Source: Winogradskyella sediminis
GTDB lineage: Bacteria > Bacteroidota > Bacteroidia > Flavobacteriales > Flavobacteriaceae
Assembly (NCBI RefSeq): GCF_003387355.1
Contig: NZ_QUNH01000002.1
Coordinates: 1,121,986-1,185,985, forward strand
Direction of reading: 5' to 3'
DNA: 64,000 nucleotides
Positions 55,445 through 63,992 of the stretch are shown piece by piece (position 1 is the first letter of the stretch; each line of letters opens with the position of its first letter). The notes beneath the pieces were generated by a model, which saw only the letters and a program-made list of their open reading frames with translations, was not told the origin of the DNA and ran no database searches. The position numbers and the translations under genes were made by a program.

Positions 55445-56086
55445 TTATGGTACAAGTCCTTTAATAAGATCAATATTTACAACATGCTTACCTTTAAACG
55501 GTAAGATAGAAACACGATGATGAAATAATTCTTTAGCGCGTTCTATTTCATGTTGTATTCTATTGTTATCCAAATATTCATCGTCGGTTCCGTATATTAA
55601 CTTTACTTGGGTTTGTTGAGAGAGATATGTAAAATCATTTGTGGTTAATTCTTTTGGTATGCCACCAGAATGCAAAACTAACTGATGGCATAACAATTGT
55701 CGTTTGGCTATATATCGCATAGCAATACTAACACCTTGCGAATAGCCTAAAATGATGAAATTGATGTTCTCAGGAAGTGCTTCGTTCTCCAAAACAGCAT
55801 CAATATAATTTATAAGGTTTTCTGTGTCAGATATAGTGTTGTCTCGTGTAAGCCAATTGGCGCCAACATGCATTTTGGGTTGTATGTAATATTTACTCGG
55901 AGCCTGTGGCGCTATGATATAATTTTCCCTCGTATTTAAGGTCTTAAAATATCTTAGAAAATATCGGCTTAAATAACCCATACCATGGAAAACCAGCCAA
56001 ACTGTTTTTGTGTGTTCAGTAAGTGTATTTAAAGTAGAATATGAGTTACGAGTGGTATATGTGATTTCTTTCTCTTGCGGAATCAT
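55445..56086 (-). CDS. alpha/beta hydrolase, carboxylesterase/phospholipase type
   Basis: The 213-residue hydrolase has VWLVFHGMGYLSRYF near 29 (oxyanion region), the nucleophile elbow IILGYSQGVSIAMRY (Ser near 114), the probable acid in LIYGTDDEYLDN and FKGKHVVN for the His. It belongs to the serine esterase/phospholipase-carboxylesterase group. No signal peptide is present, so it is cytoplasmic. It ends just after the response regulator (converging) and is divergent from menI, with 55 bases between the start codons. The start ATG 56084-56086 gives IPQEKEITYTTRN. The substrate is unknown. Confidence 0.85.
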   Translation of the reverse strand: MIPQEKEITYTTRNSYSTLNTLTEHTKTVWLVFHGMGYLSRYFLRYFKTLNTRENYIIAPQAPSKYYIQPKMHVGANWLTRDNTISDTENLINYIDAVLENEALPENINFIILGYSQGVSIAMRYIAKRQLLCHQLVLHSGGIPKELTTNDFTYLSQQTQVKLIYGTDDEYLDNNRIQHEIERAKELFHHRVSILPFKGKHVVNIDLIKGLVP

Positions 56087-56105
56087 TTTTTCTTTGTGGT
56101 TTCTT

Positions 56106-56113
56106 TATCTTTG
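56106..56113 (+). promoter_or_regulatory. -7 promoter box of the menI-menF-menD operon
   Basis: TATCTTTG (56106-56113) matches TAnnTTTG exactly. The menI ATG is at 56142, so the predicted leader is about 20 bases. It lies in the 55-base space divergent to the esterase gene. Confidence 0.55.
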
Positions 56114-56141
56114 TTTTTCAAGTTTAAAAATACAGTATTCT

Positions 56142-56564
56142 ATGCAAATGACTAAAGAAGATATGCTAGCAAAGGCAAATGCGGCTAGTAAAAATACCTT
56201 AATGGAAACCTTAAGTATTGAGATTGTAGATTTTGGAGACGATTTCTTAACTGCAAGAATGCCTGTAACGTCAAAAGTTCATCAGCCAGATGGTGTTTTA
56301 CACGGAGGAGCTACAGCAGCATTGGCCGAAAGTGTAGGTAGTTTTGCATCGCATATATTTATAGATACTGAAAAATTTTTTATTAGAGGATTAGAAATTA
56401 CAGCCAACCATTTAAAAAGTATTAGCGAAGGTTTTATCTATGCAAAGGCTACATTTTTACATAAAGGAAGAACAACACAACTATTAGATATTAAAGTTAC
56501 AGATGAGGCGGGTAACTTAATATCAATATGTCGTTTATCTACAATTTCACTTCCTAAAAAATAA
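56142..56564 (+). CDS. menI: hotdog thioesterase, probable 1,4-dihydroxy-2-naphthoyl-CoA hydrolase
   Basis: The 140-residue PaaI/YdiI-type hotdog thioesterase contains QPDGVLHGGATAALAESVGSFA near 50-70, almost the same as the E. coli MenI (YdiI) active-site block LHGGASVVLAESIGS; the Glu is the catalytic base. It probably releases DHNA from DHNA-CoA, the step before MenA in menaquinone synthesis. ATG 56142 (MQMTKEDMLAKAN) is used; a longer frame from 56010 adds a 44-residue stretch that overlaps the divergent gene and contains the promoter. menF follows after seven bases and menD lies beyond, which supports the assignment. Confidence 0.8.
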   Translation: MQMTKEDMLAKANAASKNTLMETLSIEIVDFGDDFLTARMPVTSKVHQPDGVLHGGATAALAESVGSFASHIFIDTEKFFIRGLEITANHLKSISEGFIYAKATFLHKGRTTQLLDIKVTDEAGNLISICRLSTISLPKK

Positions 56565-56571
56565 GAAGAGA

Positions 56572-57696
56572 ATGAATGAAGATTCGTTTTTTGAAGATTT
56601 AGAATCGCAATATTCTAAACAGTTGCCTTTTGTGGTGTATAGTAGACCGATTAATTCGGTAATTAAGTGTTGGCTTCAAAAAGATAATGATTTATATAAA
56701 ACAGACACCTTTAAAGAAAGTGGTTTTGTATTTGCACCATTTAATCTTAAGGACAGCGACAGCAGCGTTCTTTTTCCTCAAGAAAAGTGCTGGTTTGCAG
56801 AAATAAATAGTGATCTTGTAGAGACAGACACGTTTAGTTCTACTGAAATTCTTCAAAATGAAGAACAGAAACAGCATCATATTCATCTTGTTTCAAAAGG
56901 TATAGAACACATTGAAACAGATACTTTAGAAAAAGTCGTTTTATCCAGATGTGAAACAAAAAGAATTCAAAACCATAATCCCATCACTATATTTAAACGG
57001 CTTTTAAGTCGTTATAAAAATGCAATGGTATATTGTTGGTTTCATCCTAAAGTAGGACTTTGGATTGGTGCCACACCAGAGTTGCTTTTTAAAGTAGAAG
57101 GGAAGCGACTCACAACTATTTCCCTCGCAGGTACACAACCCTATAAAAGAGTTTCTCAACCTCAGTGGACAGCTAAGGAATACAAAGAACAGCAGATTGT
57201 AACCGACTATATCACAGAGCAAATAGAGCCTTATACAAAGCAGATTAATGTGTCTGAAGTCAATACGGTTAGAGCAGGTAATTTGTTGCATCTTAAAACA
57301 AAAATTACGAGTGTCCTTAATGATAAAGCCAAATTAAAATCTATTATTGAAGCTTTGCATCCTACACCTGCAGTTTGTGGTTTTCCAAAGGGCGAATCCA
57401 AAGCGTTTATTCTAAAACACGAAAACTATAATCGCGAATATTATACAGGGTTTTTAGGTGAATTAAACCTAAAACAAACCACCAGCCGAAATAACAACCG
57501 ACGGAATGTAGAGAACAATGCTTATGCTGTAGTAAAAACACAATCTAATTTTTATGTCAATTTAAGATGTATGCAGCTTAAAAATGATGTTGCAAACATT
57601 TTTGTAGGCGGAGGTATTACTAAAGATTCGATTCCTGAAAATGAATGGGAGGAAACCGTTAATAAGTCGAAAACAATAGGATCGGTTTTAGATTAA
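56572..57696 (+). CDS. menF: isochorismate synthase
   Basis: The 374-residue chorismate-binding enzyme isomerises chorismate to isochorismate, the first committed step to menaquinone. Conserved blocks are EKVVLSR (the Lys is the general base in MenF/EntC), IGATPELLFKVEG, ISLAGTQPY, EYKEQQIVTDYI (Mg-binding Glu), LHPTPAVCGFPK, YNREYYTGFLGE and FVGGGITKDSIPENEWEE. It lies between menI and menD, which rules out a siderophore or salicylate role. Some N-terminal residues (about 1-90) are divergent, as usual. It follows menI by seven bases and menD starts 55 bases later. Confidence 0.93.
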   Translation: MNEDSFFEDLESQYSKQLPFVVYSRPINSVIKCWLQKDNDLYKTDTFKESGFVFAPFNLKDSDSSVLFPQEKCWFAEINSDLVETDTFSSTEILQNEEQKQHHIHLVSKGIEHIETDTLEKVVLSRCETKRIQNHNPITIFKRLLSRYKNAMVYCWFHPKVGLWIGATPELLFKVEGKRLTTISLAGTQPYKRVSQPQWTAKEYKEQQIVTDYITEQIEPYTKQINVSEVNTVRAGNLLHLKTKITSVLNDKAKLKSIIEALHPTPAVCGFPKGESKAFILKHENYNREYYTGFLGELNLKQTTSRNNNRRNVENNAYAVVKTQSNFYVNLRCMQLKNDVANIFVGGGITKDSIPENEWEETVNKSKTIGSVLD

Positions 57697-57751
57697 AATT
57701 TTTAACTTAAAAAAATGAAACACTTCCTGTTTTTAGTTGGAAGTTGCGCTT

Positions 57752-59512
57752 ATGATATATTCAAAAATTCCATTATCACAAACGGTAGTAACGCTATGCA
57801 AAACGCATAATTTAAAACATATTGTTATTTCTCCAGGTAGTAGAAATGCACCATTAACCATTGGGTTTACACACGATGAGTTTTTTAAGTGTTATAGCAT
57901 TGTAGACGAACGTTGTGCTGCATTTTTTGCTTTAGGAATAGCACAGCAACTACAAGAACCTGTTGCTGTAGTCTGTACATCTGGAAGCGCACTGCTTAAT
58001 TATTATCCTGCGGTTTCAGAGGCCTATTACAGTCATATTCCTTTAGTGGTTATTTCAGCTGATCGACCAAAACACTTAATAGATATAGGTGATGGACAAA
58101 CAATTAAGCAGAAAAATGTCTATGGAGAACATGTGTTGTATAATGCAAATTTAAAACTCGATATTTCAGAAAAAACAGCCTCTTTTTCAGAGAATGGTAA
58201 ACCTATTCTTAAAAATATTGAAAATAAGTTAGAACGTTTTTTAGGCCTTCAGAAAGATATACAAACCTATAATGAATCCGAAATTCATGATGCGCTTACA
58301 CTTTCAAAATTAAACTTAGGGCCTGTACATATAAATTGCCCGTTTGATGAACCTTTATACGAAACAATAGAGGAACTTAGTATTAATCCTAAACCTTTTA
58401 AAATTCAAAGCAGAGAGGATAAAGTAGACCGTTTTGAAATAAAAAGTTTATTAGATGTTTGGCAAAATGCGAAACGAAAAATGATTTTGGTTGGAGTGTT
58501 GCAGCCCAATTCAATTGAAGCACAATGGATACAAGAAATTGCTGATGACGATAGTATTATTGTTCTTACCGAAACCACGTCTAATTTACACCATCCCGAT
58601 TTTTTTTCTGGAATAGATAAGTTAATTGCTCCTTTAGATGACGAAGATTTTAAAGCCTTACAACCCGACTTACTTTTAACGTTTGGAGGTTTAATTGTAT
58701 CAAAAAAAATCAAAGCATTTTTAAGAACCTATAAACCACAATTTCATTTTCATATAGGTTTAGCACAAGCTAATGATACCTTTTTTAGTTTAGAAAAACA
58801 GATAAAACTACATCCTAATACTTTTTTTAGTGTGTTTTTACCTCTAGTTACACATCACACAAAAAGTACTTACAAACATTACTGGTTAACCGTTCGCCAA
58901 AAACGTAGAAAATTACAAGAAGCGTATTTGCAAACCCTTCCTTTTTCCGATTTTAAAGTTTTTAATACGATTTTAAAGCAGTTGCCTAAACAGAGTCAGT
59001 TGCAAGTTGGTAATAGTTCTGCAATTCGGTATACACAATTATTTCAGTTGCCTAAAAACATCGATGTATTTTGTAATAGAGGAACGAGCGGAATCGATGG
59101 TAGTACAAGTACAGCCATAGGAGCTTCAACCGTTATAGAAAAACGCACTACATTTATTACAGGCGATTTAAGCTTCTTTTACGATAGCAATGCACTTTGG
59201 AATAACTATATACCAAATACCTTTAGAATAATAGTAATAAACAATGAAGGTGGAGGTATTTTTAGAATCTTACCAGGTGCTAAAAACACTGAGAATTTTG
59301 ATCGTTTTTTTGAAACCAAACATCATTTATCTGCAAAACAATTAAGTGACATGTATGGTTTTGATTATAACTTGGCTAAAGACGAAAAGGAATTAGATGC
59401 ACAATTAGAAGCCTTCTACCAGGATACGCAACGTCCTAAATTATTAGAAATATTTACACCATCTCGTGTTAATGATACTGTGCTATTGGATTTCTTTAAT
59501 TATATTAAGTAA
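57752..59512 (+). CDS. menD: 2-succinyl-5-enolpyruvyl-6-hydroxy-3-cyclohexene-1-carboxylate synthase
   Basis: The 586-residue thiamine-diphosphate enzyme joins isochorismate and 2-oxoglutarate to form SEPHCHC. Family signatures are HIVISPGSRNAPLTIGF near 24, VDERCAAFFALGIAQ, AVVCTSGSALLNYYPAVSEAY, VVISADRP and GDGQTIKQKN. Near the C-terminus, CNRGTSGIDGSTSTAIGAS and TGDLSFFYDSNAL carry the ThDP-Mg site. ATG 57752 is chosen over TTG 57737, which would prefix four residues (EVAL) to the usual start MIYSKIPLSQTVV. The order menI-menF-menD is consistent with one transcript. The second men block (menB, menA) lies about 1.9 kb downstream. Confidence 0.95.
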   Translation: MIYSKIPLSQTVVTLCKTHNLKHIVISPGSRNAPLTIGFTHDEFFKCYSIVDERCAAFFALGIAQQLQEPVAVVCTSGSALLNYYPAVSEAYYSHIPLVVISADRPKHLIDIGDGQTIKQKNVYGEHVLYNANLKLDISEKTASFSENGKPILKNIENKLERFLGLQKDIQTYNESEIHDALTLSKLNLGPVHINCPFDEPLYETIEELSINPKPFKIQSREDKVDRFEIKSLLDVWQNAKRKMILVGVLQPNSIEAQWIQEIADDDSIIVLTETTSNLHHPDFFSGIDKLIAPLDDEDFKALQPDLLLTFGGLIVSKKIKAFLRTYKPQFHFHIGLAQANDTFFSLEKQIKLHPNTFFSVFLPLVTHHTKSTYKHYWLTVRQKRRKLQEAYLQTLPFSDFKVFNTILKQLPKQSQLQVGNSSAIRYTQLFQLPKNIDVFCNRGTSGIDGSTSTAIGASTVIEKRTTFITGDLSFFYDSNALWNNYIPNTFRIIVINNEGGGIFRILPGAKNTENFDRFFETKHHLSAKQLSDMYGFDYNLAKDEKELDAQLEAFYQDTQRPKLLEIFTPSRVNDTVLLDFFNYIK

Positions 59513-59541
59513 TTGAGAAAAAACAGTTAAGATGTGACTTT

Positions 59542-59576
59542 TTGATTTTAATTGTGTCTAAAAAATAGTACCTTTA
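59542..59576 (+). promoter_or_regulatory. predicted promoter of the DUF2853 gene
   Basis: TTG (59542-59544) and TACCTTTA (59569-59576) resemble the flavobacterial -33/-7 pair with a spacing of 24 bases; the last base is A instead of G. The ATG is at 59611, so the leader would be about 28 bases. Confidence 0.4.
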
Positions 59577-59610
59577 AAGGGTTATTATTTAACTTAAAAC
59601 AAAAAGAAAC

Positions 59611-59952
59611 ATGAGTAAAAGAGATGATTTAATCGTAAAGTATGCGGCAGATTTAAAAGACAAATGTGGTGTTAATCCAGATATGGATTTATTAACTAAA
59701 GTCACTATAGGTTTAGGTCCATCAATATACAATGCAGATTCATCAACAGTATCGGGTTCTGATGAGAAAGAATTAGCAACTGTAAAGAATAACTTTTTAA
59801 TTAAGAAATTAGGTTTATCAGAAGGTGCAGAATTAGATAAAGCTATTGACGATGTTATGGAAACATACGGTCGTTCTAACAGAACAAAGTATAGAGTAGT
59901 AGTGTATTATTTATTAACTAAGCACTTTAAAAAAGAAGCTGTTTACGCATAA
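59611..59952 (+). CDS. DUF2853 family protein
   Basis: The 113-residue cytoplasmic protein is recognisable as DUF2853, with KRDDLIVKYAADLKDKCGV, VTIGLGPSIYNADSSTVSGSD, NNFLIKKLGLS and YRVVVYYLLTKHFKK. It is compact and helical. No catalytic activity is established for the family. It lies between menD and cvfB, but it has its own candidate promoter and a perfect palindromic terminator, so cotranscription with men genes is unlikely. Codon usage looks like that of an abundant protein (many optimal AAA/GAA/TTA codons), which fits a highly expressed housekeeping gene. That last point is an impression, not a calculation. Confidence 0.88.
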   Translation: MSKRDDLIVKYAADLKDKCGVNPDMDLLTKVTIGLGPSIYNADSSTVSGSDEKELATVKNNFLIKKLGLSEGAELDKAIDDVMETYGRSNRTKYRVVVYYLLTKHFKKEAVYA

Positions 59953-59971
59953 TCATAAATAGATATAATAT

Positions 59972-60007
59972 AAAGCGTTACAATTTTAAAATTGTAACGC
60001 TTTTTTT
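59972..60007 (+). terminator. intrinsic terminator after the DUF2853 gene
   Basis: AAAGCGTTACAATTTT (59972-59987) and its exact reverse complement (59988-60003) form a perfect 16-base dyad, with T residues running to 60007. It is the strongest terminator in the window and may also act for minus-strand readthrough. Confidence 0.9.
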
Positions 60008-60065
60008 ATGGAGAATATATTTAACTATCCATGTAATTTCCTATTATATCTTATAAAAATATATT

Positions 60066-60073
60066 TACCTTTG
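60066..60073 (+). promoter_or_regulatory. -7 box placing cvfB transcription at its start codon
   Basis: TACCTTTG (60066-60073) matches TAnnTTTG exactly and ends four bases before the ATG at 60078. As for tilS, the message should be leaderless or nearly so. No -33 TTG was seen at normal distance. Confidence 0.45.
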
Positions 60074-60077
60074 TAGC

Positions 60078-60908
60078 ATGATAAACTTAGGTGAATACAA
60101 TACATTAGAAATTTTAAGAGACACAGAACCTGGATTATTTTTAGGTGATGGTGAAGATGGTGAAGTCCTTTTACCCAATAGGTACGTCCCAAAAGTTTTT
60201 GAAATTGGTGATAACATTGAAGTCTTCGTTTATTTAGATAATGAAGAGCGTCCTGTTGCCACAACAGATCATCCTTATATTAAAAAGGGGGATTTCGCCT
60301 TATTGCGATGTAATCAGGTAACAGATTATGGTGCTTTCTTAGATTGGGGTTTGGTAAAGGAATTGTTCTGTCCGTTTAGAGAACAAGCGTTTAAAATGAA
60401 AGCAGGAGGTTGGTACTTGGTTCATTGTTATCTAGACGATGAGAGCGAACGTTTAGTAGCTTCAAGTAAAACCAATAGTTTTTTAGATAATAAAGAATTA
60501 ACGGTATCTCAATTTGACGAGGTAGATCTTATTGTTTCGCATCCTTCTGAATTAGGTATGAATGTTATTGTAAACAATATGCATTTAGGCTTAATATTTA
60601 ACGATGATATTTATAAAGATATCAGTGTAGGTGATCGTCTTAAAGGTTTGGTAAAAAAGGTAAGACCCGATAATAAGTTAGATATTTCATTGAATCAAAT
60701 TGGTTATCGAAATATAGAGCCAAATGCGGATTATATCTTAAATGAATTACATGATAACGGAGGGTTTTTACCAGTGCACGATAAATCAAATCCTGAAACC
60801 ATTAAAGATTTGCTTCAAATGAGTAAAAAGAGCTTTAAAAAAGCCATTGGTTCACTCTATAAAGAACGCCAAATTGAAATTAAAGAAGACGGTATTTATT
60901 TGTTGTAA
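60078..60908 (+). CDS. cvfB: S1-type RNA-binding protein CvfB
   Basis: The 276-residue protein has the CvfB layout: S1-like OB-fold repeats (about 5-65, LGEYNTLEILRDTEPGLFLG; 70-140, VTDYGAFLDWGLVKELFCPF, the S1 signature; about 145-210) and a C-terminal winged-helix-like segment (about 225-275, KSNPETIKDLLQMSKKSFKKAIGSLY). In Staphylococcus CvfB binds RNA and influences virulence gene expression. In Flavobacteriaceae the role is unknown. An exact -7 box ends four bases before the ATG. The stop converges with the next gene and overlaps it by 13 bases. Confidence 0.9.
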   Translation: MINLGEYNTLEILRDTEPGLFLGDGEDGEVLLPNRYVPKVFEIGDNIEVFVYLDNEERPVATTDHPYIKKGDFALLRCNQVTDYGAFLDWGLVKELFCPFREQAFKMKAGGWYLVHCYLDDESERLVASSKTNSFLDNKELTVSQFDEVDLIVSHPSELGMNVIVNNMHLGLIFNDDIYKDISVGDRLKGLVKKVRPDNKLDISLNQIGYRNIEPNADYILNELHDNGGFLPVHDKSNPETIKDLLQMSKKSFKKAIGSLYKERQIEIKEDGIYLL

Positions 60909-61318
60909 CCATCGGCATATTGGTGTGCTAAGGCTTCTTCAACCCATGCTATGGCGTCGTCAGTAGTAGTAAATACTTGCTTATTGAACTTAAAGAAGTG
61001 GTTTTCTATTTCAATAATACGTTTAGTTAGATCTGAGTAAGCGACTATAGCATAAGCTATTGCGTTGTTAAATTTCTCATTAAATAACTTGGCGTCTTTA
61101 AGGTTTATAGAATAGGAATTTACTCTATTTGCAATAAAACCAAACGCTCTGTTTTCAAAATTTTCTTCAATGATTTTAGAAATTTCATTGAAGTTTTTAA
61201 AATTGACGTCCACTCCTTCGTCAAACTCGGTAATAATATAATCCTCATATAGAAATACTTTTCCAATTTTTAAATTATACAATTTTGGACTTTTATTATA
61301 TTTCGATCTGTAATTCAT
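60896..61318 (-). CDS. small protein of unknown function (possible STAS/SpoIIAA-like)
   Basis: The 140-residue protein has no signal peptide or membrane helix. Its pattern (KVFLYEDYIITEFDEGVDVNFKNFNEISKIIEEN, then AYAIVAYSDLTKRIIEIENHFF and TTDDAIAWVEEAL) resembles STAS/SpoIIAA-like folds (beta-alpha-beta with a C-terminal 'A--WL' helix), as seen in many flavobacterial hypotheticals. I would not claim a function. Its last 13 bases overlap the end of cvfB, and it lies divergently to menB, with 119 bases between the starts. Confidence is good that it is a gene, low on the fold. Confidence 0.65.
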   Translation of the reverse strand: MNYRSKYNKSPKLYNLKIGKVFLYEDYIITEFDEGVDVNFKNFNEISKIIEENFENRAFGFIANRVNSYSINLKDAKLFNEKFNNAIAYAIVAYSDLTKRIIEIENHFFKFNKQVFTTTDDAIAWVEEALAHQYADGYNK

Positions 61319-61409
61319 TGTCTGTTAAGTGTATGGGCGCGCAAAGATACTATCCTCATTAATTAAAATAAAGTAAAATTTAAGGGTTTAGATATTATTA
61401 TTAATTTCT

Positions 61410-61417
61410 TACTTTTA
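61410..61417 (+). promoter_or_regulatory. -7-like promoter box of menB
   Basis: TACTTTTA (61410-61417) is one mismatch from TAnnTTTG and stands 20 bases before the ATG at 61438. It would serve menB-menA as a second men transcript. Confidence 0.35.
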
Positions 61418-61437
61418 CGCTCAAAACAGTGATAAAT

Positions 61438-62277
61438 ATGAACCATATAGATTGGAAAGTTGCAAAGTCTTATGAAGATATAACATATCATAAATGCAAT
61501 GGTGTAGCAAGAATAGCTTTTAATCGACCAGATATACGCAATGCGTTTAGACCTAAAACCACTTCAGAGCTATATGATGCTTTTTATGATGCAAATGAAG
61601 ATGTAAATATTGGCGTCGTGTTATTAAGTGCCGAAGGCCCATCTAATAAAGATGGAATATGGAGTTTCTGTTCTGGTGGAGATCAAAAAGCACGTGGCCA
61701 TCAAGGCTATGTAGGTGAAGATGGTTACCATCGTTTAAATATATTAGAAGTTCAGCGTTTAATTCGTTTTATGCCTAAAGCAGTAATTGCTGTAGTACCA
61801 GGTTGGGCAGTTGGTGGTGGACATAGTTTACATGTGGTTTGTGATCTTACATTAGCGAGTAAAGAACATGCTATTTTTAAACAAACGGATGCAGATGTCA
61901 CCAGTTTTGATGGTGGTTATGGTTCTGCGTATTTGGCAAAAATGGTGGGCCAGAAAAAGGCAAGAGAAATATTCTTCTTAGGTAGAAATTACTCCGCTCA
62001 AGAAGCTTATGAAATGGGAATGGTAAATGCTGTTATTCCCCACGAAGATTTAGAAACGACAGCTTACGAATGGGCTCAAGAAATCTTAGCAAAATCACCT
62101 ACATCTATAAAAATGCTAAAATTTGCTATGAACCTTACCGATGATGGTATGGTTGGACAACAAGTATTTGCTGGCGAAGCCACAAGATTAGCTTATATGA
62201 CAGAAGAAGCTAAAGAAGGTAGAGATGCCTTTTTAGAAAAGAGGAAGCCTAATTTTCCAAAAAAATGGATTCCTTAA
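61438..62277 (+). CDS. menB: 1,4-dihydroxy-2-naphthoyl-CoA synthase
   Basis: The 279-residue crotonase-family enzyme closes the ring of succinylbenzoyl-CoA to DHNA-CoA in menaquinone synthesis. Blocks are ARIAFNRPDIRNAFRPKT, WSFCSGGDQKARG (a MenB signature; the Gly-rich oxyanion region is GGDQ), VPGWAVGGGHSLHVVCDLTLAS, TDADVTSFDGGYGSAYLAK (catalytic Asp in SFDGG), RNYSAQEAYEMGMVN and KSPTSIKMLKFAMN. ATG 61438 is chosen over GTG 61429, which adds three residues. menA lies 15 bases downstream, so they are surely cotranscribed. The upstream small gene is divergent. Confidence 0.95.
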   Translation: MNHIDWKVAKSYEDITYHKCNGVARIAFNRPDIRNAFRPKTTSELYDAFYDANEDVNIGVVLLSAEGPSNKDGIWSFCSGGDQKARGHQGYVGEDGYHRLNILEVQRLIRFMPKAVIAVVPGWAVGGGHSLHVVCDLTLASKEHAIFKQTDADVTSFDGGYGSAYLAKMVGQKKAREIFFLGRNYSAQEAYEMGMVNAVIPHEDLETTAYEWAQEILAKSPTSIKMLKFAMNLTDDGMVGQQVFAGEATRLAYMTEEAKEGRDAFLEKRKPNFPKKWIP

Positions 62278-62292
62278 TCCCAATTATATCAC

Positions 62293-63198
62293 ATGAATAA
62301 AATTAAACCATGGCTCAGTGCCATGCGCTTAAGAACGTTACCGCTTTCTGTATCAGGAATTATTCTTGGTAGTTGTTTTGCGTATTACAATGGTCGCTTT
62401 AATCCATGGATTTTTAGTTTTGCGATGTTAACGACTATTAGTTTGCAAATCCTATCTAACTTAGCAAACGATTATGGAGATGGTGTACGTGGTACAGATA
62501 ATGATGAGCGTTTAGGGCCTAAACGTGCCATACAAAGTGGAGCGATTTCTCCAGATGAAATGATGGATGGCATAAAACTAAATATCATACTCGTTATTAT
62601 CTTCACTATGGCGCTAATTTGGAATGCGTTTGATCCTAGTAGCCTACTTTATATATTTTTATTTCTATTTCTTGGTGGTCTCTCTGTATATGCCGCTTTA
62701 AATTATACCATGGGAAACTCTCCCTATGGTTACCGTGCCCTCGGAGATGTTTTTGTCTTTGTATTTTTTGGTCTGTTAAGCACAATGGGAAGTTATTTTC
62801 TGTACTTACACACTTTAGATCATGTGGTTGTATTACCAGCCATAGCCATAGGTTTCTTAAGCGTAGGTGTTTTAAACTTAAACAATATGAGAGATATTGA
62901 TTCGGATACCAATGCAGGTAAAATTACACTTGCAATAAAATTAGGTAGAGCAGGAGCAAAACGCTACCATTATGCACTTATTGTAGGAGCAATGTTAATC
63001 ACTATTTTATTTTCATTATTGTATTATGTAGAGCCGTATAATTTCTTATTTTTAATTGCATTTTTACCATTATGTATTCATGTTCTTAAAATAAAGAAAG
63101 CAAAAACCGCTCAAGATTTTGATAGTCAATTAAAAGTTTTGGCTTTGTCTACATTTCTAATGGCTATACTTTTAGGAGTTGGCTATATTTTGTATTAA
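62293..63198 (+). CDS. menA: 1,4-dihydroxy-2-naphthoate polyprenyltransferase
   Basis: The 301-residue UbiA-family integral membrane enzyme prenylates DHNA to demethylmenaquinone. The first Asp-rich site is SNLANDYGDGVRGTDNDERLGPKR near 56 (NDxxDxxxD-like) and the second is NNMRDIDSDTNAGKITLA near 195. About nine membrane helices are present. MenA members have 'LRTLPLSVSGI' near the N-terminus, as here (RLRTLPLSVSGIILG). It follows menB by 15 bases. Methylation by MenG/UbiE, the last step to menaquinone, would be encoded elsewhere. The metallo-beta-lactamase-type gene follows 35 bases later. Confidence 0.95.
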   Translation: MNKIKPWLSAMRLRTLPLSVSGIILGSCFAYYNGRFNPWIFSFAMLTTISLQILSNLANDYGDGVRGTDNDERLGPKRAIQSGAISPDEMMDGIKLNIILVIIFTMALIWNAFDPSSLLYIFLFLFLGGLSVYAALNYTMGNSPYGYRALGDVFVFVFFGLLSTMGSYFLYLHTLDHVVVLPAIAIGFLSVGVLNLNNMRDIDSDTNAGKITLAIKLGRAGAKRYHYALIVGAMLITILFSLLYYVEPYNFLFLIAFLPLCIHVLKIKKAKTAQDFDSQLKVLALSTFLMAILLGVGYILY

Positions 63199-63233
63199 CT
63201 TTAAAATCATTTTAGTTTTTAAATTCGTTTAGC

Positions 63234-63911
63234 ATGAAAATTACATTCTACGGACATGCCTCTTTAGGCATTCAAATTAATGATATTCATATATTAGTCG
63301 ATCCTTTTATAACAGGAAATGAAAAAGCCTCAGATATCGATATTACATCCTTAAAAGCAGATTATATTTTAGTGACACATGCGCATCAAGATCATATTTT
63401 AGATGTGGAAGCCATTGCGAAACGCACAGGTGCTGTTATTGTTTCTAATTATGAAATTGCAACGTATTATCAAAACAAAGAATTAGAAGCGCACCCTATG
63501 AATCATGGTGGTTCTTGGGATTTTGAATTTGGTAATCTTAAATATGTTAATGCCATACACACGTCTTCTTTTCCAGACGGATCATATGGTGGGCAACCAG
63601 GAGGATTTATTATCGAAGGTGAACACAAAACTGTTTATATTGCTGGTGATACGGCTTTAACCATGGATATGAAACTAATTCCGATGCAAGTTAATCTCGA
63701 TTTAGCAATTTTACCTATAGGAGATAATTTCACTATGGGTATTAATGATGCTATTCTTGCTAGTGATTTTGTACAATGTGATAAAATTCTTGGCTATCAT
63801 TATGACACTTTTGGATATATAGAGATTAATCATGAAGAGGCCAAACGAAAATTCTTCGATAAAGGAAAAGATTTAATGCTATTAGATATTGGAGAGCGTA
63901 TAGAGCTTTAA
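63234..63911 (+). CDS. UPF0173 metal-dependent hydrolase (metallo-beta-lactamase fold)
   Basis: The 225-residue protein has the MBL-fold zinc motif THAHQDHILD near residue 49, with GHASLGIQI at the N-terminus, LVDPFITGN, YIAGDTALT and LPIGDNFTMGINDA. This matches the UPF0173 (YtkL-type) metal-dependent hydrolases. Their substrate is unknown; the fold suggests ester, phosphodiester or lactone hydrolysis. It is cytoplasmic. It sits immediately after menA and its transcription is probably shared with menB-menA. The presence of an MBL hydrolase beside men genes is frequent in flavobacteria, but a direct role in the pathway has not been shown to my knowledge. Confidence 0.9.
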   Translation: MKITFYGHASLGIQINDIHILVDPFITGNEKASDIDITSLKADYILVTHAHQDHILDVEAIAKRTGAVIVSNYEIATYYQNKELEAHPMNHGGSWDFEFGNLKYVNAIHTSSFPDGSYGGQPGGFIIEGEHKTVYIAGDTALTMDMKLIPMQVNLDLAILPIGDNFTMGINDAILASDFVQCDKILGYHYDTFGYIEINHEEAKRKFFDKGKDLMLLDIGERIEL

Positions 63912-63992
63912 CCTTTTGTTTTCAGAGTTTCAGTACTTAATTTAGTATTTATTTGATTGTTTTAGCATGAAACAATTCTAGATCATTTTAGT

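Noticed and set aside
56010..56141. Longer start for the thioesterase
   Set aside because: The extra 44 residues overlap the divergent esterase and contain the -7 box; MQMTKEDML fits the family start.
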